A stretch of 64,000 bases of DNA from Rhodobacter sp. NTK016B (GTDB lineage: Bacteria; Pseudomonadota; Alphaproteobacteria; Rhodobacterales; Rhodobacteraceae), in assembly GCF_017303295.1 (NCBI RefSeq), contig NZ_JAFKOK010000010.1, positions 124,001 to 188,000 on the forward strand, written 5' to 3'. This document shows positions 53,586-62,655 of the stretch, one piece after another; within the stretch, counting starts at the first letter, position 1; every line of letters begins with the position of its first letter. A model generated the notes under the pieces. It had not been told where the DNA came from, did not search any database, and worked only from the letters and a program-made list of their open reading frames with translations. The position numbers and the translations under genes were made by a program.

Positions 53586-54656
53586 ATGTCCCTCAATGAT
53601 CCGGCGCCGCGCGCGCTGCGGCTCGAGCTTGCCCTCGAGGCAGGTCTGATGCTGCCCGATGCGGGCACGATAGCCGTTTTCCACCCCCGTTCGGGCGAAT
53701 TGCTCACCCCCCTCCCGCGCGAGCGGGTGGTGATCGTGTCGCCCCATGCCGCCGATGTCTCGGCCTTTCAGGCGCAGGGTTACAGCTGTGTCCCGGCGGC
53801 CGAAGGGCCCTATGTCGCCGCCATGGTCTGTCTGCCGCGCAGCCGCGCCGAGGGGCGCGACCTGCTGGCGCAGGCCGTGGCGATGACCCGCGGGCCGGTG
53901 ATCGTCGACGGCCAGAAGACCGACGGCGCCGACACCACGCTCAAGGATCTGCGCGCCCGCGTCGATCTGAGCGAGGCGATAGCCAAGGGTCACGGCAAGA
54001 TCGCATGGTTCGACACGACAGCCAGCGAAGACGGACTGACCGACTGGCGCGCCCTGCCCGGTCAGGCGCAGGACGAAACACGCAGCTACCGCACGCTGCC
54101 CGGCCTTTTCTCGTCGGACGGGATCGACCCGGCCTCGGCGCTGCTCGCCACCACGTTCCCGGCGGGGCTGAAAGGCGTGGCCGCCGATATGGGCGCCGGA
54201 TGGGGCTATCTGTCGGCCCAACTGCTGGCGATGGCACCGGGTCTGGCCGAACTGCACCTGATCGAATCGGACATTCGCGCGCTCGATTGTGCGAAAGAGA
54301 ACGTCACCGATCCACGCGCGCGCTTCCACTGGGCCGACGCTACCAACCCGTTGAAATTGCAGCTCGACGTGGTGGTCATGAACCCGCCCTTCCATCAGGG
54401 CCGCGACGCCAATCCCCGGCTGGGCGCCCAGTTCATCCGCACCGCCGCCGCGATGCTGAAACCCTCGGGTCAGCTTTTCATGGTTGCCAATCGTCACCTG
54501 CCCTACGAGGCGACGCTGGCCGAGTGCTTCCGCAAACACGGCGAATTGCCCGGCACCAACAGCTTCAAGATCTTCCATGCCGAGGCGCCGCAACGCGCCG
54601 TCGCCGCCCCCTCAGCGCGCAGCCGCGTGTCGCATAACCGGGGGCGCCGCGCATGA
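53586..54656 (+). CDS. class I SAM methyltransferase, RsmC-like
   Basis: A 356-aa protein resembling 16S rRNA (guanine-N2)-methyltransferase RsmC: an N-terminal degenerate methyltransferase-like half, then GVAADMGAGWGYLSAQLLA (SAM motif I) and the catalytic NPPFHQGRDA motif for exocyclic-amine methylation. Length is close to E. coli RsmC (343 aa). The ATG at 53586 is chosen over the upstream GTG 53577. The stop overlaps the SDR start by 4 nt. Confidence 0.86.
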   Translation: MSLNDPAPRALRLELALEAGLMLPDAGTIAVFHPRSGELLTPLPRERVVIVSPHAADVSAFQAQGYSCVPAAEGPYVAAMVCLPRSRAEGRDLLAQAVAMTRGPVIVDGQKTDGADTTLKDLRARVDLSEAIAKGHGKIAWFDTTASEDGLTDWRALPGQAQDETRSYRTLPGLFSSDGIDPASALLATTFPAGLKGVAADMGAGWGYLSAQLLAMAPGLAELHLIESDIRALDCAKENVTDPRARFHWADATNPLKLQLDVVVMNPPFHQGRDANPRLGAQFIRTAAAMLKPSGQLFMVANRHLPYEATLAECFRKHGELPGTNSFKIFHAEAPQRAVAAPSARSRVSHNRGRRA

Positions 54657-55459
54657 GTTTCTCGATTCAGGGCAAGACCGCCATCATCACCGGCGCCGCG
54701 ACCGGCATCGGCCACGCCATCGCCCGGCACTTTCTGGACCAAGGCGCGAATGTCGTGTTTTCGGACCAGAACGAGAAGCGGCTCAAGAGCAATTGCGACG
54801 ATCTCGCCAGTTCTGAAAACTGCCGTCTCTTCGCGGGCGATCTGCGCGAGAAGCTGGCGGTGGCGAACCTGTTGTCGACCACGCTCGATGCGTTCGACCG
54901 CGTCGACGTGCTGATCAACGCGACCCGGTCCTTCATGCTGACCGATCCTATGGACCCGTCGGACGATTCCGTCGAAACGCTGCTCGACCAGAATCTCAAT
55001 GTCGCGCTGCGCACCTCGCAGGCGGTGGCGCGCCGGATGATCCTGCAGGCCGAGCAGGCGGATGAAAAACCGCAGGAAGCCGGGACGATCATCAACATCT
55101 CGTCGATTGCCGCGCATCGCACGCAGCCGCAACTGATGGGTTTTTCGATCTCGAACGCCGCGCTGGAACAGATGACCCGCTCGATGGGCGTGGCGCTGGC
55201 CCATCAAGGGATCCGGGTCAATGCCATCGCGGTCGGCTCGTTGATGTCGGGCACCCTGCGTGAAACGATCGCAGAGCATCCCGAATACCGCGACTCGATC
55301 ATTCAGGGCACGCCGCTGAGCCGGATCGGCACGGCGTCGGAAGTCGCGGATCTGGCGCAGTTTCTGGCGTCGGGGGCCTCGGGCTTCATGACCGGGCAGG
55401 TGATGACGCTGGATGGCGGGCGCTCAGTTCTCGATACCGTCCAGCGCCCGGCGCATTAA
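54653..55459 (+). CDS. SDR family protein with altered catalytic residues
   Basis: A 268-aa short-chain dehydrogenase/reductase-fold protein. The cofactor loop T13-G-A-A-T-G-I-G20 is intact, as is D-V-L-I-N-A in strand 4, and the C-terminal QFLASGASGFMTGQVMTLDGG. The catalytic Y-x3-K is not: after S151 the spacing is kept, but the residues are F164 and N168 (GFSISNAALEQM). It is therefore probably not an ordinary oxidoreductase; it may bind NAD(P) or act as a regulator. Coupled to the RsmC-like gene (ATGA overlap). Confidence 0.85.
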   Translation: MSFSIQGKTAIITGAATGIGHAIARHFLDQGANVVFSDQNEKRLKSNCDDLASSENCRLFAGDLREKLAVANLLSTTLDAFDRVDVLINATRSFMLTDPMDPSDDSVETLLDQNLNVALRTSQAVARRMILQAEQADEKPQEAGTIINISSIAAHRTQPQLMGFSISNAALEQMTRSMGVALAHQGIRVNAIAVGSLMSGTLRETIAEHPEYRDSIIQGTPLSRIGTASEVADLAQFLASGASGFMTGQVMTLDGGRSVLDTVQRPAH

Positions 55460-55460
55460 G

Positions 55461-56168
55461 TCACGAATTGCCCTCGGCCCGCGTCAGCAGCTCTTCGACG
55501 ACCGGGCCGAGATGATCGACAACCAGCGCCACCCCCGCCGGGTTGGGGTGGACCATATCGCCTTGCAAAACGCTGGACGGCGCCGCGCCGGATTCGACCC
55601 GCGCCATCAGCGGCGCCAGCATGTCGGGCACCAGAAGCGCGCCATGCTCGTCCGCCAGCTCGGGATAGATCGCAGCGAAATCCTGTTGAAATTCAGGGCC
55701 GTAATTGCCGGGCGCGGGCAAACCGACCAAGAGCGCGGGGATCTGTTCCTCGTCCAGGCGCGTCAGGATCCGGTCGAGATTGTCACGGCTCAGCGCCGGG
55801 TCGATCCCGCGCAGCAGGTCGTTGCCGCCCAGCGCCACGATCATCGCATCCGGTCCGTCCGACAGCGTCCAGTCGAGCCGCGCAAGGCCGCCGCTGGTGG
55901 TGTCGCCGCTGACGCCCGCATTGACGATCTCGACATCGTGGCCGCGCTCATCGAGCCATGCTTGCAATTGCGGCACCAGCCCCTCGCCCTGCTCCAGCCC
56001 GTAGCCCTGCGTCAGCGAATCCCCCAGTGCCGTGATCCGCAGCGTTTCGGCCTGCGCGACGGAAATTCCCGCCGTCAGCGTGAAAAGGCCAAGTGTCACA
56101 GCCCCGCGAAGCTTGCCTGCCCAGCCCGAGACCCCATATCGGCTGAAGGTACAAAGGACTTTTTTCAT
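55461..56168 (-). CDS. tesA: arylesterase / multifunctional acyl-CoA thioesterase (TesA family)
   Basis: A 235-aa periplasmic SGNH-hydrolase. Seen: signal peptide (RGAVTLGLFTLTAGISVAQA, cleaved near residue 40), GDSLTQGYG with S51, GVSGDTTSGGL, VALGGNDLLRG, and the C-terminal D-M-V-H-P-N-P-AG, giving the catalytic Asp-His pair. tesA is divergent from ybbA here as in E. coli. The start at 56168 (MKKVLCTF) shares its CATG with the ybbA start; a GTG at the VTLGLF valine is an alternative. Confidence 0.9.
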   Translation of the reverse strand: MKKVLCTFSRYGVSGWAGKLRGAVTLGLFTLTAGISVAQAETLRITALGDSLTQGYGLEQGEGLVPQLQAWLDERGHDVEIVNAGVSGDTTSGGLARLDWTLSDGPDAMIVALGGNDLLRGIDPALSRDNLDRILTRLDEEQIPALLVGLPAPGNYGPEFQQDFAAIYPELADEHGALLVPDMLAPLMARVESGAAPSSVLQGDMVHPNPAGVALVVDHLGPVVEELLTRAEGNS

Positions 56169-56898
56169 GCCGGATTCCATCGTCTCGCCTGTTCTGTCGC
56201 TGCGTGATGCCTCTCTGACCTTGCAAGGCAATGCCGGGGCTGTCGAGATCCTGAAAGGGATCTCTCTGGAAATTGAGCAAGGCCAGTCGGTCGGGCTGAT
56301 CGGCCCGTCGGGGTCGGGCAAATCCTCGCTTCTGATGCTGATGGGCGGGCTCGAGCGCGCCACGGGCGGCAGCGTCATGGCGCTTGGCCATGACCTGACG
56401 GCGATGAACGAAGACGCCCTCGCTCGCTTTCGGCGCGGCAATATGGGCGTGGTGTTCCAGTCCTTCCATCTGATCCCGACGATGACTGCGCTGGAAAACG
56501 TCGCCACGCCGTTGGAACTGGCGGGCCGCAAGGATGCGTTCGAGCGGGCCGAGGCCGAGCTGACCGCCGTCGGCCTTGCCAAGCGGATGCATCATTATCC
56601 CGCGCAGATGTCGGGCGGCGAGCAGCAGCGCGTGGCGCTGGCCCGCGCCGCCGCGCCGCGCCCGGCGATCCTGCTGGCGGATGAGCCGACGGGCAATCTG
56701 GACGGCCCCAATGGCGAGGCGATCATGGAGCTTCTGTTCGGTCTGCGCGACCGGCACGGCGCGACGCTGGTGCTGGTGACCCACGCGCCCGAACTGGCCG
56801 ACCGCTGCGACCGGGTGATCGGGCTGCGCGACGGCAGCATCGACGGCGAGACCCGCAAGAGCCGGCCCGAGAACACCCGGTCCGAGGCCGCGCAATGA
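56167..56898 (+). CDS. ybbA: ABC transporter ATP-binding protein (YbbA type)
   Basis: A 243-aa ABC ATPase of the MacB/LolD superfamily. Seen: Walker A GPSGSGKSS (46-53 region), Q-loop VVFQSFHLIP, signature MSGGEQQRVALARA, Walker B ILLADEPTGNLD, and H-switch VTHAPELA. ATG 56167 is preceded by AAAGGA with a T-tract spacer; that ribosome site lies inside the start region of tesA. With ybbP it forms a two-component lipid- or lipoprotein-related exporter. Confidence 0.9.
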   Translation: MPDSIVSPVLSLRDASLTLQGNAGAVEILKGISLEIEQGQSVGLIGPSGSGKSSLLMLMGGLERATGGSVMALGHDLTAMNEDALARFRRGNMGVVFQSFHLIPTMTALENVATPLELAGRKDAFERAEAELTAVGLAKRMHHYPAQMSGGEQQRVALARAAAPRPAILLADEPTGNLDGPNGEAIMELLFGLRDRHGATLVLVTHAPELADRCDRVIGLRDGSIDGETRKSRPENTRSEAAQ

Positions 56899-59414
56899 GC
56901 CTTGCCATTGCCGCCCGTCTGGCCCGTCGAGAACTGCGCGGGGGCCTTGGCGGCTTCCGCATTTTCCTGCTGTGCCTGACGTTGGGCGTGGGCGCCATCG
57001 CCGCCGTCGGATCGGTCGGTTCGGCGATCGAGGCCGGGCTGGCCCGTGAAGGCCGCGCGCTGCTGGGCGGCGATGCCGAGCTTGAACTGACCTATCGCTT
57101 CGCGGGCGACGAAGAACGCGCATGGCTGGACGAGAACGCCGCCGCCTGGGCCGAGGTGGTCGATTTCCGCTCGATGGCGGTGGGCCCCGATGGCGACCGC
57201 GCGCTGACGCAGGTGAAGGGCATCGACGCCAACTGGCCCCTGGTGGGCGAGCCGCGTTTCGCCCCCGACATGCCTGTGGCCGAGGTACTTGCGGGCCGCG
57301 ACGGCCTGCCCGGGGCCGCGCTTGAGCCGGTGCTGATCGACCGGCTGGGGCTGGAAGTGGGCGATACGGTCCGGCTGGGTACGCAGGATTTCGCCCTGAT
57401 GGCCGCGCTGGAACGCGAACCCGACAGCGTCAGCACCGGCTTTGCGCTGGGGCCGCGCACGCTCGTTGGTCTTGCCCCGCTGCGCGACGCGGGTCTGCTG
57501 GGCGCAGGGTCGATGTTCGAGACCTCCTACCGGCTGGTTCTGAATGACGGCGACACGCTGGAGCGCGTACGCCGCTCGCTGATCGACACGTTCCACGATG
57601 CGGGCATCCGCTGGCGCGATTCCACCCGCGCGGTGCCCGGCGTCGCGCGGTTCGTCGACCGGATCGGCGCGTTTCTGGTGCTGGTCGGGCTTGCCGGTCT
57701 GGCCGTGGGCGGGATCGGCGTCTCGGCTGCGGTGCGCGCCTATCTCGACGCCAAGACCGGCGTCATCGCCACGCTGAAGACGCTGGGCGCCGAGGGACGA
57801 ACCATTTTCGCCGTGTATTTCATGCAGATCGGCGCGCTGACCTTGCTGGGCGTGGGGCTGGGCGTCGCGCTTGGCGCGGGCGCGCTGCTGGTGGCGGCGC
57901 CCTTCGCGCAGGAAAGCCTGCCCGTCCCCCTTCAGGCCGGGATCTACTGGCAACCTTTGGGCGAGGCCGCGCTCTACGGCGTGCTGACCGCGCTGGTCTT
58001 CACGCTCTGGCCGCTTTCGCGCGTCGAACAGGTCCGCGCGGCGGCGCTGTTTCGCGGCATCGGCGGCGAGTCCCGGGGACGCCCCCGCCTTGGCCCGCTG
58101 CTGGCGCTTATCATCAGCGTGGCCGGGCTGATCGGTGCGGCGGTGTTGTTCTCGGGCACGTGGCAACTGGCGCTTGGCGCGGCACTCGGCATTGCCGGGG
58201 CGCTGGTGATCCTGTCGGTCGTGGCGCTGGTGCTGCGCGTGCTGGCCCGGCGGGCTGCCCGCGCCCGGGCGCTTCGCGGCCTGACCGCGCTCAGGCTGGC
58301 GCTTGGGGCCGTTGGCAACCCGCGCGAGGGCGCGGTGGCCGTGGTGCTGTCGCTGGGGCTGGGCCTGACCGTGCTGGCGTCAGTGGGGCAGATCGACACC
58401 AACCTGCGCAACGCCATCTCGACCGAGATGCCCGAGCGCGCACCGACCTTCTTCTTTCTCGATATCCAGCCCGATCAGGTTGAGCCGTTCCGCGAGATCC
58501 TGTCGGGCTTCGACGGCGTCCACGACATCCAGCTTGCGCCCCAACTGCGCGGCGTCATCAGCCAGATCAACGGCCGCCCGGCGCGTGAATACGGCAGCCA
58601 CTGGGTCCTGCGCGGCGACCGGGGCGTGACCTATGCCGCCGAACAGGGGGACATGCGGCTGACGCAGGGCGAATGGTGGCCCGAAGATTACGATGGTCCG
58701 CCGCTGATTTCCTTCGGCGCCGAAGAGGGCGCTGAGCTGGGCCTCGCTCTGGGCGACACGATCACCGTCAACGTGCTGGGCCGCGACATCACCGGCACCA
58801 TCGCCAATTTCCGCGAGCTGGATTTCTCGACCGGCGGCATCGGCTTCGTGATGACCTTCAACCCCGCTGCCTTTGCTGGGGCGCCGCATACCGTCATCGC
58901 CACGCTGCGCGCACCTGAGGGAACCGAAGGCGCGATCCTGCGCGCGGTGGGCAACGCCCTGCCCAACGTCACCGCCATCCCGATCCGCGAAACCACCGAA
59001 CGCGTGGCCGAGGCGCTGGATGCGCTGGCCGCTGCCACCTCGATTGCCGCGCTCGCAACGCTGGCGACCGGCTTCGTCGTGCTGATCGGCGCGGCGGCGG
59101 CGGGCGAGCGGGCGCGGGTTTTCGAGGCTGCCGTGCTGAAGACATTGGGCGCCACGCGGGGCCGCATCCTGCTGAGCTTCGCGTTGCGCTCGGTGCTGAT
59201 GGGCGGCGCGGCGGGCCTTGTGGCCATCGGCGCAGGCGGGCTGGCCGCCTGGGCAGTGATCACGCAGGTGATGGACTTGACCTATCGCTTCGCCCCGCTC
59301 TCGGCGCTTGGCGTCGTCGTGGGCGGCATCCTTGCGGTGCTGATCGCGGGCCTCGTCTTCGCGCTCAGACCGCTCGCCGCGCGTCCTGCCGGTATCTTGC
59401 GCGCGCAGGAATAG
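56895..59414 (+). CDS. ybbP: FtsX-like ABC permease (YbbP type)
   Basis: An 839-aa permease with two FtsX domains and long periplasmic loops. Seen: the first helix with ARRELRGGLGGFRIFLLCLTLGVGAIAAVGSVGSAIEAGL, a middle block of four helices (about residues 250-470), a second periplasmic domain, and three helices at the end finishing FALRPLAARPAGILRAQE. The overlap with ybbA (ATGA) and the fold identify the YbbA-YbbP system. The cargo is unknown. Confidence 0.92.
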   Translation: MSLAIAARLARRELRGGLGGFRIFLLCLTLGVGAIAAVGSVGSAIEAGLAREGRALLGGDAELELTYRFAGDEERAWLDENAAAWAEVVDFRSMAVGPDGDRALTQVKGIDANWPLVGEPRFAPDMPVAEVLAGRDGLPGAALEPVLIDRLGLEVGDTVRLGTQDFALMAALEREPDSVSTGFALGPRTLVGLAPLRDAGLLGAGSMFETSYRLVLNDGDTLERVRRSLIDTFHDAGIRWRDSTRAVPGVARFVDRIGAFLVLVGLAGLAVGGIGVSAAVRAYLDAKTGVIATLKTLGAEGRTIFAVYFMQIGALTLLGVGLGVALGAGALLVAAPFAQESLPVPLQAGIYWQPLGEAALYGVLTALVFTLWPLSRVEQVRAAALFRGIGGESRGRPRLGPLLALIISVAGLIGAAVLFSGTWQLALGAALGIAGALVILSVVALVLRVLARRAARARALRGLTALRLALGAVGNPREGAVAVVLSLGLGLTVLASVGQIDTNLRNAISTEMPERAPTFFFLDIQPDQVEPFREILSGFDGVHDIQLAPQLRGVISQINGRPAREYGSHWVLRGDRGVTYAAEQGDMRLTQGEWWPEDYDGPPLISFGAEEGAELGLALGDTITVNVLGRDITGTIANFRELDFSTGGIGFVMTFNPAAFAGAPHTVIATLRAPEGTEGAILRAVGNALPNVTAIPIRETTERVAEALDALAAATSIAALATLATGFVVLIGAAAAGERARVFEAAVLKTLGATRGRILLSFALRSVLMGGAAGLVAIGAGGLAAWAVITQVMDLTYRFAPLSALGVVVGGILAVLIAGLVFALRPLAARPAGILRAQE

Positions 59415-59417
59415 CCG

Positions 59418-60236
59418 TCAATAGCCCAGCGCCTTGCGCAGCATGTTGAGCGCCATCAGCATGATGAAAACCGCGAAGACGCGCCTCAGCGGCTTGGGGT
59501 CCATCGCATGCGCCAGCTTCACGCCAAGCGGGGCCGTAAGGTTGGTCATCGCGATCACCAGCAGGAAGGCGGGGATGTTGACCGCGCCCAGCGTGTAGGG
59601 CGGCGGGGCGTCGATCGGCATCAGCAGAAAGCCCAGAACCGAGGGCACGGCGATGGTGATCCCGAACCCCGCCGCCGTCGCGACCGCGCGGTGGATCGGT
59701 ACCCCGAACAAGGTCATCAGCGGTACACCGAACGAGCCGCCACCGATCCCCATCAGGACCGACAGAAAGCCGATCCCCGACCCGGTCGCCACGCGCCCCG
59801 CGCCTTTGGGCATCGTCTCGCCCAGCCGCCAGTAATCGCGCCCCAGCGCGAGATACAAACCGACGACGACGCCAACGACGCCGAAGATGGTCTGCAGCAC
59901 GACCGAGCGCAGGCCCGACGCCGCCAGCACGCCCACAATGGCGCCCAGCGCGATCCAGGGCGCCCAGGCTTTCAGGATCTCCCAATCGACCGCGCCGCGC
60001 TTGTTATGCGTACGCACCGATTTCAGCGAGGTGACGATGATCGTCGCCAGCGAGGTCGCCAGACAGACCTGCATCAGTTGCGGACCGGCATAGCCCAGCA
60101 GCGTGAAGGCGTAGAAAAATGCGGGCACCAGCACGATCCCGCCGCCCACGCCCAGAAGCCCGGCGATGATCCCGGCGAACCCGCCGATCACCGCCAGCAT
60201 CGCCACCATCAGGGCCAGCAAGGTGGGATCAGGCAT
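59418..60236 (-). CDS. TSUP family membrane transporter
   Basis: An approximately 272-aa TauE/SafE-type permease with about eight membrane helices. The two internal repeats are visible from their glycine-rich motifs (GFAGIIAGLLGVGGGIVLVPAFFY and GIGFLSVLMGIGGGSFGVPLM). Such proteins move sulfite, sulfonates or other organic anions. Start at 60236, or 60245 three codons earlier; both overlap the end of sufE. It converges on ybbP with a 3-bp gap. Confidence 0.88.
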   Translation of the reverse strand: MPDPTLLALMVAMLAVIGGFAGIIAGLLGVGGGIVLVPAFFYAFTLLGYAGPQLMQVCLATSLATIIVTSLKSVRTHNKRGAVDWEILKAWAPWIALGAIVGVLAASGLRSVVLQTIFGVVGVVVGLYLALGRDYWRLGETMPKGAGRVATGSGIGFLSVLMGIGGGSFGVPLMTLFGVPIHRAVATAAGFGITIAVPSVLGFLLMPIDAPPPYTLGAVNIPAFLLVIAMTNLTAPLGVKLAHAMDPKPLRRVFAVFIMLMALNMLRKALGY

Positions 60237-60654
60237 CGTCGCCATCCAGCGCCTGCGCCGCGACCAGCCGGATCCGCTCGACCATGGCGCGCAGGCCGTT
60301 CGAGCGCTGCGAAGACAGATGCTCGTCCAGCCCCAGCCGTTTCAGCGCCCCGCCCGCATCGACACCCGGCACCTCGGCCAGCGGACGCCCGGCATAAAGC
60401 GCGTGCAGAACCGCGATCAGCCCGCGCACGATCATCGCGTCGCTGTCGCCCATGAAGTCGAAATGCCCGTTCTCGATGCGCGGGAAAAGCCAGACCTGAC
60501 TGGCGCAGCCATTGACCTTGTTGGCGGGTACTTTCAGCGCCTCGTCCATCTCGGGCAGCTCGCGGCCCAGCTCGATGACATGGCGATACCGCTCTTCCCA
60601 ATCGTCCAGGAAATCGAAGGTCTCCGCGATCTCGTCGAACTCGTCCTGCGCCAT
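60229..60654 (-). CDS. sufE: cysteine desulfuration protein SufE
   Basis: Accepts persulfide sulfur from SufS for iron-sulfur cluster assembly. The 141-aa protein shows DFLDDWEERYRHVIELGRELPEM and the acceptor cysteine C50 in NKVNGCASQVW, then the NGLRAMVERIR end. The start at 60654 gives the usual M-x-x-x-E-F start. No other suf genes are in the window; sulfur metabolism links with the TSUP neighbour are only suggestive. Confidence 0.93.
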   Translation of the reverse strand: MAQDEFDEIAETFDFLDDWEERYRHVIELGRELPEMDEALKVPANKVNGCASQVWLFPRIENGHFDFMGDSDAMIVRGLIAVLHALYAGRPLAEVPGVDAGGALKRLGLDEHLSSQRSNGLRAMVERIRLVAAQALDGDDA

Positions 60655-60839
60655 CTGCCGCCCCGCCTGCTGCCATCTCTTCGCGCGCGCCCGCACGCCG
60701 TCGCCCGCGCGCGCCTTGCGATGCCAGACCTAGGCCCGCGCGCGCCAAAGGTCCAGCCCGCCCTTTTCAACCGCGCCCGTTTGCGCTACGCGGAAGGGCG
60801 CATCCGCTGCGTCTTTGGCCTGCCTCGTGGAGGGACCCC

Positions 60840-61310
60840 ATGAAAACCCCGCTCGCGCTTTTGCTGATCGCCTCGCTGAGTGTCGCCGGCTGCGGCGGCC
60901 TGCGCGATTCGCGGATGAATCCCCGCAACTGGTTCGGCTCCTCGTCGGAAGAAGCCGCGCGGCCCGAATTGGGCGAGACCAGCAATGTCGCCGATTTCCG
61001 CCCGCTCGTGCCGCAGGTCACGGGCCTTACGATCGAGCGCACCTCGTCTGGCGCGATCATCCGCGCCGATGCGGTGATGCCCTCGGCGGGCTGGTGGGAC
61101 CCACAACTGGTGGCCGAGAATTTCGGTCGTCCGCAGGGCGGCGTGCTGACCTTCCGCTTCGTCGCCGCCGCGCCGCGCACCCCGGTTGCCGCACCCAGCG
61201 CCGCCGCCCGCACGATCTCGGCGGTCTATGCGATGACACAGGCCCAGCTCGACACAACGGTCGAAGTGGTGGTTGTGGGCGAAACCAACAGCCGCCGCGC
61301 CCGCCGCTGA
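60840..61310 (+). CDS. putative lipoprotein
   Basis: A 156-aa protein with a lipoprotein signal (LALLLIASLSVAGC, lipobox VAGC, Cys 18). The rest is a periplasmic domain with SAGWWDPQLVAENFGRPQGGVLTFRFVAAAPRTP, followed by an Ala-rich loop and the strand LDTTVEVVVVGET. I recognise no named family; proteins of this type recur in relatives. The ATG at 60840 follows GGAGGG. Convergent with the Tm-1-like gene. Confidence 0.8.
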   Translation: MKTPLALLLIASLSVAGCGGLRDSRMNPRNWFGSSSEEAARPELGETSNVADFRPLVPQVTGLTIERTSSGAIIRADAVMPSAGWWDPQLVAENFGRPQGGVLTFRFVAAAPRTPVAAPSAAARTISAVYAMTQAQLDTTVEVVVVGETNSRRARR

Positions 61311-61344
61311 ACGGCACGCACAGGCACGCGCCGCGCGCCCCTGT

Positions 61345-61412
61345 CATCTTTGATCCGAAAATATCCTCGGGGGGTGAGGCGCGCCCGCGCCGAGGGGGGC
61401 AGACAGCCCTCC
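61345..61412 (-). repeat. dispersed intergenic repeat, copy E
   Basis: On the minus strand right after the Tm-1-like stop: hairpin with TGTCT loop (arms around 61393-61412), then CACCCCCCGAGGATATTTTC and AAAGATGACAG. The orientation is that of the Tm-1-like gene, matching the rule seen in copies A-D. Confidence 0.8.
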
Positions 61413-61419
61413 TGCCCCG

Positions 61420-62655
61420 TTACCCCTTGGGCAGCACGCCCGCTTCGATCCAGCCATCGACCACCGCCAGCGCCGCCTCGGAAAAGGCCGGGTCGTTGAT
61501 ATGCGCATCCATTTCGATCAGCCGCACATTCGCCGGACAGGCGGCGCGGATCTCGTCCACGAACGCCGCCAGCGCCTCGGGATCCGAGAGCGGGCCGCCG
61601 GGCCGGTCCCATTCGTTGCCGCCCTGCACAGGCAGCAGGCACACCACCGGCCCCGTCGCTTGTGCCAGGCGCTCGCACAGCGTGCGCGCCATCTCGCGGC
61701 GTTCCTCGGCATTCATGACGATCGAGGTCAGCAGCCGGTTATGCGCATGGGCCGGGCGGTCGAGCAGATGCTCGGGCATGGGCTGCCAGCCCACAAGGTC
61801 CACAAGGTCGTAGCACCCGATCGAGACGATCTGCGGCACGCCCGCGCGGCCTGCCGCCGTCAGCCGGTCGGGCCCCGCGCTGATGGCCGAACCATGCAAG
61901 TGGTTGGCCACTTCCTGCGGCGCGAAATCCAACACCGCCGCGAAAGCGCCCTCGGCGGCCAGCGCTTCGAAGGCGCGCCCCCCCATGCCGGTGGCGTGGA
62001 ACACCGCAACCTCAAACCCGCGCTCTTCCAGCGCGGGTTTGAGCGCGACCATGTATCTCAGCACCGTCTTCCCGAACGAGGTCATGCCGATCAGGGGCCG
62101 GTCGCGCGACGGTTTCTCAACCGCCCGCGCTGCGCCCAGCACGGCGCCCGCCGCCTGTGACAACGACGCCTTGCAGACCGAGTTCAGTCCGTAAAGCCCG
62201 CCCGCCCACAGGATCATCTGCACATCTGCCGCCAGCCGCTCGGGCGGGATCATCGGAGAGAAGCTGACAGTCGAGACGATGTATTTCGGCACGCCCAGCG
62301 GCAGCGCCGCACACAGATCCAGCGCAAGATCCGTGCCCATCGTACCGCCCAGCACGATCACCCCGTCCACCACGCCCTCGGCCTGCAGCCGGGCTGCCAG
62401 CGTCGCGGCGCCGCGCGCCATGATCTGCATGGCGAGGTTTTCGTCCTCGCCCTCGATCGCCTCGGCGATGGACGAACCGCCCGCTTCGGCGACATCGTGC
62501 TTGGAATAATCGGTGGGCTGCGCGGGGTCGCCCAGCACACTGACATCCATGGTTGTCACCCCGCCCCCCTGCGCACGGATGACCTGGGCCAGATAGCCCA
62601 GTTCGTCCTGCTTGGTGTCGTAGGTGCCAACGACGAGAATGGTCCGGTCAGTCAC
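61420..62655 (-). CDS. Tm-1-like ATP-binding domain protein (UPF0261)
   Basis: A 411-aa member of the UPF0261/Tm-1 family, named after the tomato antiviral protein. Seen: TILVVGTYDTKQDELGYL at the start, the glycine loop VIVLGGTMGTDLAL, ATGMGGRAFEALA, and SPMIPPERLAADVQMILWAGGLYGLNS. Relatives often sit beside catabolic TIM-barrel or aldehyde dehydrogenase genes. GTG 62655 overlaps the dehydrogenase stop (GTGA) and yields a family-like M-T-D-R-T-I-L start; ATG 62667 is the alternative. Confidence 0.86.
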   Translation of the reverse strand: MTDRTILVVGTYDTKQDELGYLAQVIRAQGGGVTTMDVSVLGDPAQPTDYSKHDVAEAGGSSIAEAIEGEDENLAMQIMARGAATLAARLQAEGVVDGVIVLGGTMGTDLALDLCAALPLGVPKYIVSTVSFSPMIPPERLAADVQMILWAGGLYGLNSVCKASLSQAAGAVLGAARAVEKPSRDRPLIGMTSFGKTVLRYMVALKPALEERGFEVAVFHATGMGGRAFEALAAEGAFAAVLDFAPQEVANHLHGSAISAGPDRLTAAGRAGVPQIVSIGCYDLVDLVGWQPMPEHLLDRPAHAHNRLLTSIVMNAEERREMARTLCERLAQATGPVVCLLPVQGGNEWDRPGGPLSDPEALAAFVDEIRAACPANVRLIEMDAHINDPAFSEAALAVVDGWIEAGVLPKG

